A stretch of DNA of 64,000 nt from Puccinia triticina (Eukaryota; Basidiomycota; Pucciniomycetes; Pucciniales; Pucciniaceae), in assembly GCF_026914185.1 (NCBI RefSeq), contig NC_070575.1, positions 1,550,001 through 1,614,000 of the forward strand. Direction: 5' to 3'. Both the position numbers and the translations under genes were made by a program. The notes beneath the pieces are model-generated. The model was not told the DNA's origin. It made no database searches and worked only from the letters and a program-made list of their open reading frames with translations. This document shows, piece after piece, positions 55,964 to 64,000 of the stretch; positions within the stretch are counted from its first letter, which is position 1, and each line of letters starts with the position of its first letter.

Positions 55964-57035
55964 TGGGGGAAGATTAAATGATGCAATAGGGGTCCCAAGG
56001 TGTATTTCATCTCCAACTCGTTGTATACCACGTGTATTTGCAAGAAGTAAATTGGCAGCAATCTCAATCATTATGATTTTCTAATAGTTTGGAAATACGG
56101 CAGGCTGAGTTATGACTGGCAATCGAGGAATTCTAGGGAGGGGTGGGACAAGAAGAGGCACCTAGCATTCAATCCCGCCTTTTAATGGCGATACTCATCT
56201 ATCCCAAAGTGTTGGAGGGCAAGCAACTTTTGTTTTGGCCTTCCACCCACAAAGGCAAATGACTTGTTCCCTTTCCTTCCCTGCATTATCTCATCTCAGG
56301 AATAAAGGATTTTATGTATCAATTTTGAAATGTACAAGTCAATGTGCCTCTTTGTTCTACTGTGTTAATTGGTGCAATTTGAAAATTGCTACAAAGTGTG
56401 TTCTCCACGGCAGGCATTTTGGTTTGGATTTGTTTGTCTTTATGTGTAAGATATCCTTTGTCAGGCCTTCCTGTTAACCGTTTTATTTGGATAATACATA
56501 ACATATTTGTGTGATTAACCTTTGTGATAGTTTCTTGCATACGTACAATGCAGTGTTGACTGCCATGTACGCGCGTACATGATTGTGACCCATTTCACGA
56601 AATCCCTTCCACCACCAAAATATCCATGTGCACGACGGACTGCAAAGTCTATTTCTACAATGTGTAATACATAAAAACAACAATACCACCACCCATGCCC
56701 CCAAGGTCTTCTCCACCCAATTACCCAAAGGCTAACGTAACAAGAAAACTCTTTCTTGGAACCTCACAAGGGAATCCTCAATTTGGAAGTTCCATCATAG
56801 AAATCTGCCTCATTTTCTGACGAGGACTTCATTCCTCTTGTGTAAAGCATGTTTTCTGGCAAGGAAAACTGGACAACATTGTAAATGGTAACTTACTGCT
56901 TGTAATCCAATTGTCCTCAAATGAGAAAATGTTTGCAGATAAAAAATTCCCCAGCATACCAGGCAAGACAAGAAAACTTGTAATTGAGTAACATCTGCAT
57001 AACAACCAATGGCAACCAGCACAAATTGAATCTTC
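55964..57035. other. Intergenic region between convergent genes
   Basis: No supported gene in about 1.07 kb. It contains palindromic site 5 at 56,564-56,581. Confidence 0.4.
56564..56581. promoter_or_regulatory. Palindromic site 5 of the giant element
   Basis: Perfect CATGTACGCGCGTACATG, followed by attgtgac as at site 1 (ggggtgac). It lies between the 3' ends of two convergent genes, so it is not simply a promoter element. Confidence 0.5.
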
Positions 57036-57866
57036 TTAGTAGCGGTTGTGTGAGTCTAATCTAAAACGCCGATTTGGTCTCTCCCGGAGGTTGTGATTAT
57101 GCCCTGTATTCCTGGGTAGTTCGTTTATATCAAAGACCTGTTGGAATATTACTGCAGTCAGTTTCCAGAGGGCTCAATCAAAATCTCTCATGATTCCCGC
57201 TCAGCTAGCCTTAAATTTTACACACACCTGGATAGTTAATAAGCTGGTACAATCCCCTGGAACAATTGATCCCTTCATCTCGATCTGATCTCCCACCCTG
57301 AACCTGGCCAGGTTAAGGTTATTCAGTTGTGGATCACCTACCAGACGCATTGGCGTGGGCTGATTGGCCATGAAATATGCAAAAGGATCAACAGTTGGTT
57401 TCCCGCACACATAGCTTAGAGTAGGGAAATGACAAACATTCAATTCGCTGGCATCTACAGCAATCAGAAATCCATGATCTGATTCGTTCCCACCGGGCGA
57501 AAAGTCACTTGTGATTGCCACTCTGCCCCCCACATGCATTCTCTCCGTTGCATCCGGTTCCCCCAGGTGGATACATAGCAATCCAGAATGCGGAATCCAA
57601 TTGCCGTTGTCGGATGTAATAGTTGGGAATGGTATATTTTGTGTAAGGATCAGAGTTCCTGAAAGCAGAATTTGTGTGGTGGATGGCAGAATAACTTCTG
57701 GTCTGGGTGTATTACAGAGATTTATATTATAACGTCTCATTTGTTGTGGGTAAATTCTAGCTTGGGAGTTACGTGAGAAGATGACACTATTAAAACTAAT
57801 CATATCACCATGACTGCTTCGTGGGGTATTTGTGTCTAAGAAGCAATTTGCAAAAATTTTCATCAT
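57036..57866 (-). CDS. Unassigned element gene, possible OB-fold-like protein (partial model)
   Basis: Minus strand. The main exon is read from about 57,866 (MMKIFANCFLD) to a CAG/GTGTGT donor at 57,228. It is joined to a last exon 57,137-57,036 after a CCAACAG acceptor, ending NRRFRLDSHNRY. The frame is open further upstream to about 57,910, where a TTGCCAG acceptor suggests another 5' exon. The beta-rich middle (MHVGGRVAITSDFSPGGNES, then FRVGDQIEMKGSIVPGD, LLTIQVFDI) recalls OB-fold nucleic-acid-binding proteins, but I cannot show this. Palindromic site 6 lies about 370 bases upstream. Confidence 0.5.
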
Positions 57867-57920
57867 TGTGTGTATAATTTGTTGTAGGTGAATATCAGGA
57901 AACAAAGGACTGGCTGGCAA

Positions 57921-59844
57921 GAAATTCCTTTTATGGTTGTTCTGGCATGGTGATATACATCAGGGCCTTCCAGTTTTTGGGTAGTACATCAAATTTATCT
58001 TGGCAGCAGAAATAGCTGATATTACACCTGAGTCATCTTTGGAGTCATTATTCTGTTTTACCACTTGAAGATATCCCACCGCCGGAGCTTAATCCTACCA
58101 TTCTCCGCCCCTATGATTGCTGCCCGTTTAATCATCACACATAATTAGATCAGAAGATCATTCAGAGTTGGATCTTGTTTGAATCTCCATACAAACTTGA
58201 CTTCCCTGCCAGTGCATCTTTCGATGTCCACCATCATGTACGCACGTACATGATGGGGATGCTTCTTGTTTCCTCTATCTCCAGTTATGTAAAGAATCAT
58301 GCATGCGCAGACTGAATCATGGGAATACATATGCCCACATGATACAACCTCAGTTCCAGAGGGGAAATAGAATTTTGTACAACTCACTTGAATACAGATT
58401 TCATTTCTGCCTTTGCTTGCCCGTACATGACAATGTACTGAGCAAATTGTTTCCTTGCATGTGCCTCCCTGCTATTGAATCTGTTATATAAACATTTCAT
58501 TTCATAGATATGTATGTAGTCTATTCAAGTGAATTCTAACTTTGTGATCCTTTCAGCGTGATTTCATAGCCAGCAAACTCTGAACAATTGATACACTATA
58601 CTTTCCAAGATTCGTCACATCAGGCAAATTTTGTATTTGCATGTTCCTCGTGAGAGAGATGTCAAAAAATCACCTCACATGTTTAAGTTCTCAACATGAT
58701 TTTGTCTGGGTCTGTTTGGGTCCAGATCGGACCTCACCATCATATCCCCTGCTCAAATTGACGTGTACCCAAATAGCAAATCACAGTTGATTACTCAACA
58801 TGCTGCCTGATATTCATAACGTCATCCAGTTCCCACTTCCCATTCGTTCATTCAAAGGCTTTTCATGTCATTTAGATGTACAAAGCCTCATATGAGGATC
58901 CTAACCATCTAGATTCCGAAATTTCTACTCAACTGGACCACATCTCCCTGATCTCCCACTGGCATCTTTCTGATGAACTGTTGCGAAATATTCATGAGGC
59001 AAGGGCTTGTTTTGTCATTTTATCATTGAGGACCGTTGAGTACTACATATATGTATTTCCAGTCTGATGTGCTGTTTTATTTTCAATTGGTAGGGTTTTT
59101 TGATCTTCTTGTCTGCTCGCTCGCTCTTTGAATTCGTTGCTTACAGCATCACTCTCCCACCGCGCGCCCCTCATTTCAAATGCTTGATCTAGACCCGCTG
59201 CTCCTTCCGGTGAGTGCCTCGCACCTGTTTGTACCTCAGCTAACGAACGATCTGAACCTCGTTTTTGAATGTGAGTGTTGCTCTCTAGAGCAAAGACCTC
59301 ATTCTTCTGTAATCTTCTCCTGGAATCGCTCAACAACCCCTGCCTGCAGTTTTCAGAACCTCTACAACTTGCCTATCAACCCTGATCACTCGTCTGCATC
59401 TGTTGTTCAACCCCCACCTCAATCGTTTCATTGCGCAAGCGCTCATCCACCCATCAACCCAGGAGTATCCTGTATCATCCATGGAGCTAACGGATATTGG
59501 TTTCAGAAAAGATCAATCAGGAGCGGGCGTAAGAACACCTTTCCCTTCATCTATCCTACAGCGTTGATTTGATAACAGCACTGATATCCTCTTAAATGAC
59601 CCATTCTGATTGTTTGCTCCAGGAGAACAATTTGGCTCTTGAACAGGACAGTTCCCCTGCAAGCCCACCTCGGTTTCCTGGAGCTTTTGCACTTCGGGAT
59701 CAACCCCATTGCCCGATTCCACTTATTTCGGCCTGCCAATCTGTAACAGGTGCAATCGATGCCCCAGCTCCTCTCTTAGTCCACTTTACCGATTGGTGGT
59801 CACATCATCCCCTTGTGTACTCCTATCCCACCCGCCAGAGAATC
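57921..59844. other. Upstream region of the minus-strand gene and of the kelch gene
   Basis: About 1.9 kb without a supported complete gene. The stretch 59,180-59,840 has several open frames; the one in phase with the kelch gene starts near 59,596 and might add an N-terminal exon, but it lacks kelch-like pattern. Site 6 is inside this region. Confidence 0.35.
58235..58252. promoter_or_regulatory. Palindromic site 6 of the giant element
   Basis: CATGTACGCACGTACATG inside a longer palindrome (ccatCATG...CATGatgg), preceded by gatgtcca as at site 4. It lies upstream of the minus-strand gene at 57.0-57.9 kb. Confidence 0.5.
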
Positions 59845-61107
59845 ATGTCGACTTCCTTTCCCCTACAGCCCCCATTTCCTCGGACGAGAAGCGGCTCAAC
59901 GGTGTACTTCCCCCTCATCGATCCCCCAACCATCTTTTCCTTTGGCGGATCGTTCGATGGTGCCTTACAAGGCAATCTATACTCATTCAGCATTGATCCT
60001 GCCGTCTCAACACCAAACTTAACCGCAAAACTTGTCGCCACGCGAGGTCCCGCCCCAACTCCTCGATCTGAACCACTTTTAGCTGCAGCAGATGGTCATC
60101 TGTTCCTCTGGGGTGGCATGACAGAAGAACCAGGTCGTGCCGAGCAAGATACACGCATCTATTCCCTCTCGCTATCGACTAGTTCCTGGAGTCAATACAC
60201 AGTCTCAGGACCCTTTCCAGCTGCGACGTTTGGATCAACAACAACGATATTTGAAGGATTCTTTTATGTTTACGCCGGGACTGACATGAATGGATTGGCT
60301 CACGATCGCCTTTGGCGAATTGACATCGACCATTGCAAGCTTGTCTCTCTTTCTGGCCTCTACATGATCTCAAAGCTGAGAGCGTCTTCTATTTCAATGT
60401 ATATCTCTCCAGTGACCTCCAACTCGCTATGGGAGAATGTTTCATACCCCCGTAGCCCAGCAGCGTAAACAGGCCATTCGGCCATTGTATATGCTCGCTC
60501 ATGGATCGTTTTTGGTGGTTCGAACGGCGAAAACGTTTTCAACGATATATGGACGTTTGATTTTGGTAAAAAGGAGTGGACATCTGTAGCTTGTTTGGGA
60601 TCTCTTCCCTCTCCACGCCAACAGCACTCAGCACTTCGACTTGGCGAGAAAATGTTCGTTTTTGGCGGAGTAGATGGCCAAACTTCGAAACTGTGCGACA
60701 TGTGGGCCTTGGACCTCCTGAGTGAGTATCTCTTCTGCTTATTGGTCCAATTGTGCCTTGCTTGCCCTGCACCTGAACACGAGCTTCTTTGTCATATGTA
60801 GGTTATGCTTGGTATGAGGTCGCTTGCGAAGGAGGTGCAGAAATGATGACTATCGGCCAACTCACAGCGGCGTGGGATGAAACAATTTACTTATTGGGTA
60901 GCAACACTACCACTGCCGGCCTGCCCCTTCGTCATTCGCTCTACCACACGCTTGACTGCTCGAAAATAACTTCATCATCCACACCATCCCGGGATTTCCA
61001 GCTAGTATTCGGGGATGTCTGCGAAACTGTTGTGGCGCTGCCACATGAACTGTACCCGACAAACAATCTACCGTGAGTTTTCCTCTGATAGATTCCCTCA
61101 ATCCTCA

Positions 61108-61207
61108 TGGCTCCCCAAGAATTGGTGTTTTGTAGAGTTAGTGCAGTAGGCGTGCATATCATCCGTGCCACGGCTAATTCTACAAGGCACTGATTCTTGG
61201 GGAAGCC
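61108..61207 (+). other. Intronic hairpin 1 (stem about 35 base pairs)
   Basis: The arms ggctccccaagaattggtg and its counterpart ending ttcttggggaagcc pair over about 35 positions. Every mismatch I see is of the G:U type. The loop side carries gtgc(a/g)gt(a/c)ggcgtgca and ccgtgccacggcta, shared with hairpin 2. It lies in the long intron of the kelch gene. It could be a small inserted palindrome or a structured RNA. Confidence 0.45.
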
Positions 61208-61215
61208 GTTGGACC

Positions 61216-61303
61216 AGGGAGGTTCTGGTGTTATGTACGAGTAGTGCGGTCGGCGTGCACATCAACCGTGCCACGGCTACTCCTATGTACACCACACCTC
61301 TTC
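61216..61303 (+). other. Intronic hairpin 2 (paralogue of hairpin 1)
   Basis: A similar stem-loop directly follows: gaggttctggtg ... gagtag pairs with ctactc ... caccacacctc, with the same loop core ggcgtgcacatcaaccgtgc. The inner stem (gagtag/ctactc) differs from that of hairpin 1 (gttag/ctaat) on both sides, so pairing is kept. Confidence 0.45.
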
Positions 61304-61668
61304 TGCATTACCACCAAGCGGTGCTCAAGATTATTTGGACCGGCTATTCTCGTCGTATCTCCCTTCTTGTAGTGAATTGTGTAATGTTTTTTTGGCTGAT
61401 ATAAACTCTTCATTTGTTTATTCAGCCCAGGCAAACGCTCACGAATGGGCAAGGACACTAAGCAATTTGTGCGAGAAAAGGCAAAAAGAGAAGCACCTGT
61501 TTGTATCCCCGGCCAGCACGACAACATACACCACCGTACCGTGCCACCTTCTCGTCAACACGATCCGTGCCCTGATGAAGTCATTACAACTGAACAATCA
61601 GAGAACATTACGTATCCCTGACGCATGGCGTTTGCATCGTTGCGCCAAACAACCTTCCTCCGTTCTGC

Positions 61669-62520
61669 ATGGCAGCTTGGTATCCATTCGAAACAATGGC
61701 GGCCAGCGAGAAAAAAGGTTGGGAAAAATTTGTCCTTCACCTCCTTAGCCGAATCGACTATGTTTCCAAAATCAACACCAACGGGCCCCAAATTCGTGGA
61801 TCTTTATGGGGTGATGGCTGGCAGAAATGTTCAAAGAACACTGAACACTTTGGACGGTTTTGCTCCGTGGAGTTTTTGCGGAAACAGATGAAGCTCCTGA
61901 AATTTGACCCAGAGGACCAGAAAGCCCGACTCCTTGAAGCTGGACAGTGGATCTTTGACAAATTGAGAACCTTTGCGCCTGGCGTCCACGACTCGAATCA
62001 AAAGCTGCTCATCACTAATCAGTACCCTTCGATGAATCACACGGAGTATGGCGAACCCTATACATCGGCCGACTTCTCCTCTTTCCTGACCTTTACCATG
62101 TACAACTTTTACAATCATCCGCACACCGATAACGATGTGAACGACTGGACGCTTGTTGGTTGGATTCCGATCTTCAACCCAAAAAACTCGGATAATCCTC
62201 AGATCTTGGCCGATGAAATGTTTGACATGGAGGGGGGTCAGTTCTCCTTTCGTGATTTTCAAGTCTGTCTAGACTTGAACAAAACCCTTGGTGTTACACT
62301 GTGCGTATTCAGATCTCAAGACTACCGCCATCAAACTCTGCCTGGCTGTTCCCCTTCTGGAATGTATACCAGAATTGGATTTTCTTGTCAGATAAACAGG
62401 AGAATGGCTAATGCTATTACCGCTTATATCAATGGCTTATATAAAAAAGATTTAGACATTGGTGGCTTGCAGAATCAAATTGACAATGCAAACGCTCCTC
62501 CAAAGAAAAGAAATAAATAG
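61669..62520 (+). CDS. TET/JBP-like 2OG-Fe(II) dioxygenase
   Basis: A single open frame of 283 residues from an ATG at 61,669. The iron-binding H-x-D is at residues 152-154 (NHPHTDNDVN), the distal His at 221 (DYRHQTLPG) and the 2-oxoglutarate-binding Arg likely at 235 (TRIGFSCQINRR). Typical sequence around them includes WTLVGWIPIFNP and GGQFSFRDFQVCLDLNKTLG. This is the fungal Tet-like family, expanded in basidiomycetes, whose characterised relatives oxidise 5-methylcytosine in DNA. All catalytic residues are present and no stop interrupts, unlike the neighbouring transposase. An N-terminal extension seen in longer relatives may be absent. Activity on the element's own DNA is a hypothesis. 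Confidence 0.85.
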   Translation: MAAWYPFETMAASEKKGWEKFVLHLLSRIDYVSKINTNGPQIRGSLWGDGWQKCSKNTEHFGRFCSVEFLRKQMKLLKFDPEDQKARLLEAGQWIFDKLRTFAPGVHDSNQKLLITNQYPSMNHTEYGEPYTSADFSSFLTFTMYNFYNHPHTDNDVNDWTLVGWIPIFNPKNSDNPQILADEMFDMEGGQFSFRDFQVCLDLNKTLGVTLCVFRSQDYRHQTLPGCSPSGMYTRIGFSCQINRRMANAITAYINGLYKKDLDIGGLQNQIDNANAPPKKRNK

Positions 62521-63796
62521 TTGTTTTCCAAATCTTTTTACAATTAGTTTTAAATGAAATGTCATGATTTCCTCTTTTTTTTATGTTCCTTAATTTCCAA
62601 ACTCTTCATCCAACCCATGTCTTGAAGTGATCTGTCTTCAATCCAATTCAAGTTTCCTTCTCAAATGTCCCAAACAGTGCTTTGATCCACATCAATTTGT
62701 GACAATGTATCTCATCAGTTGTGAAAGTCAATTTCTGACGAATGAATGGTTTGGATGAATGTGGAATATTAAGTTTTTGATGAAGAACCGGTCAAGTTTC
62801 TTTCTCAACAGAATCAATATACCACGCTGAAAATAGTCAAAGTGCTCATGCGGTGTGCTTAAACATTTGTGAAAGTAACTGAGATTAAGATTTCTGGTTC
62901 AAATTGACCAAACATATGTGCATTTATGTATGAGTTTTGTCACTTTCTTTCCTTTGGACAATTTGAAACATCACAAGCATTTCTCACTGCATTTTGTATT
63001 TGAGGATGAAATCATATATCACAAACCATTCCAACAACTCCCTCAATCCCTTGGCTTTATACTGCAATTGTAATCTGATAAACAATAAATCTTTGTGGAG
63101 ATTAATTGGGCTTTATTTAAGCCATTCAGAGCTGTAATCAATTTAGACAAGGTGTTTTTAGCACTTGTTTCACTGTAGTTAATCCATGGATAATTCTATG
63201 CAAGAATGACTGTGTAACAACGTGAAAATGGAATTATCAAAAATTGGATCAATTCAACATGCCATGAACAACAGCTGGCATCATTGAAATTTAGTACTTC
63301 AGCAAGATAAGGTTATTTAGTTGTACATCAAAGCCACTAAGCATTAGCATTAACTATTATTTCTAGGTGCAAGTTGAATGGTTTGTTTGTGCTCAACTGC
63401 AAGAAACAACATATCCTTTTCAGAAACATTTGTCACTTCCCGCTGGTGCAATAAACAAATGGCCACAAATAATTCAATTATACTTACAGGAAACTGCTTT
63501 GATATGTTCCAGTTCATTTACAACTGATTTGAATTTGAGTTCTGGGTTATATTTCAAGATGAGTTATGGATGATTCCCAAATTAGTTTGAATTCAGTTAT
63601 GAATTACTTATTGATACTGTCTGGAAGAGTTCAGGGTGAGCTGTGCATCAGTTCTGAATAATTTTCCCCTGTGACAAGAAGACTTTTGGGATGAGTTCCA
63701 GACCACTTATGGATGATCTTCCTCACTATATACATCACTGCTTAAGCTATATTTACTAAAGGCCTCCAGCACAGTTATGGAAAAAAATTCACGTAG
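62521..63796. other. Right subterminal region of the giant element
   Basis: AT-rich, no gene seen. From about 63,540 to 63,780 degenerate copies of gagttatggatgatt-like sequence recur (for example cacttatggatgatct and cacagttatgga), possibly transposase-binding repeats before the terminal inverted repeat. Confidence 0.45.
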
Positions 63797-63837
63797 GGCA
63801 CTCCCTGGAGAGTGGGAACATATCTCCCCTGGTGAAA

Positions 63838-64000
63838 ACTAGAATTGGCCCAACCCACCCCATCTGTTCAAAATTGGGGCATTCAAAGAAAATCACATAG
63901 ACCTAGAGAATTACAGTCTCACTGTAGGCTTACACCATAGTCAAACTTTGCAACATCAAATCCATAAGCCCTTAAAAAAATATGTGTCTCCAAATGGCTC
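63838..64000. other. Right flank of the giant element
   Basis: Sequence beyond the AAA target duplication; no feature recognised. Confidence 0.35.

Larger units (their letters stand above)
59845..61621 (+). pseudogene. Kelch-repeat protein, one in-frame TAA
   Basis: Exons 59,845-60,721, 60,802-61,072 and 61,426-61,621 are in phase. Several kelch-like blades are visible: IFSFGGSFDGALQGNLYSF, HLFLWGGMTEEPG, FFYVYAGTDMNGLAHDRLWR, WIVFGGSNGENVFNDIWTF and MFVFGGVDGQTSKLCDMWAL. The last exon adds a charged tail (KREAPVCIPGQHD). Kelch propellers bind protein partners. A TAA at 60,466-60,468 breaks the frame between blades where CAA would fit (PAA, then TGHSAIVY). The last intron is 353 bases, several times longer than the others here, and holds two paralogous hairpins. 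It ends 48 bases before the dioxygenase ATG on the same strand. It could be host-derived cargo. Confidence 0.65.
41795..63834. mobile_element. Giant CACTA-like (Plavaka-type) transposon, 22.04 kb
   Basis: The tip at 41,795 reads CACCAGGGGAGATATGTTCC, and the tip at 63,834 reads the same on the complementary strand. The inverted repeats are 38 bases with one mismatch and contain the palindrome CACTCCC-CA-GGGAGTG (one arm altered at the right end). The flanks carry a 3-base duplication, AAA (41,792-41,794 and 63,835-63,837). Inside are an SNF2 ATPase, a tnp2-type transposase (broken), a kelch protein, a TET/JBP-like dioxygenase and four to five unassigned genes on both strands. Subterminal sequence on the right repeats degenerate (g/c)agttatgga-like motifs. 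The transposase matches the termini in superfamily, which supports one unit rather than chance pairing of ends. Confidence 0.85.

Noticed and set aside
59596..59844. N-terminal extension of the kelch protein to 59,596
   Set aside because: The frame is open but lacks kelch-like pattern, and the ATG at 59,845 directly precedes the first blade; kept as a possibility only.

Overview
The window looks like a repeat-dense genome segment of a rust fungus (Pucciniales; a Puccinia- or Austropuccinia-like genome). The reasons are spliceosomal introns of about 60-90 bases in most gene models, a Tet-like 2OG-Fe(II) dioxygenase and a Plavaka/tnp2-type CACTA transposase of the kinds expanded in basidiomycetes, and nested Copia, MULE, Helitron, hAT-like and CACTA-like elements. 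The organism call is inference. No rRNA, tRNA, CRISPR or bacterial-style operon was seen. Nothing could be searched; every family name rests on motifs read by eye.

Layout. 1-21.2 kb is gene-poor and made of short elements: a 2.5-kb CACTA-like element (1,726-4,198), a palindromic MITE (7,660-7,875), a small secreted-protein paralogue (8.6-8.8 kb), a complete TRIM with 99-base LTRs (11,496-12,092), a pogo-like MITE (15,472-15,649), and a hAT-like element (19,062-21,216) that encloses a 1.5-kb foldback element. 21.7-41.5 kb is one Copia retrotransposon (538-base LTRs, target duplication CTTTA) that landed just upstream of a small secreted-protein gene. It was later hit by a MULE encoding a transposase-OTU protease protein (23,497-28,227) and by a Helitron (28,494-32,037), and then cut in two by an inversion of about 8.3 kb whose two junctions both carry remnants of the same palindromic MITE.

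41,795-63,834 is a 22-kb CACTA-like transposon with 38-base terminal inverted repeats (one mismatch) and a 3-base target duplication (AAA). It carries a five-exon SNF2-family ATPase with all motifs intact, a tnp2/Plavaka-type transposase broken by two TGA codons, a kelch-repeat protein, a TET/JBP-like dioxygenase with intact catalytic residues, and four or five genes I cannot name. A palindrome, CATGTACGCGCGTACATG and variants, occurs six times between these genes and was not seen elsewhere in the window. This combination of mobility gene, chromatin remodeller and possible 5-methylcytosine oxidase, with a shared palindromic site, is the most interesting system here. A self-protection or chromatin-opening role is a hypothesis only.

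Three CACTA-like elements in the window (2.5, 1.2 and 22 kb) share the terminus CACCAGG, 3-base target duplications and a 16-20-base palindrome at nearly the same distance from each end. Many premature stops are TGA where CGA would fit the frame, and one is seen directly against a paralogous copy. This suggests methyl-C deamination as a main cause of decay.
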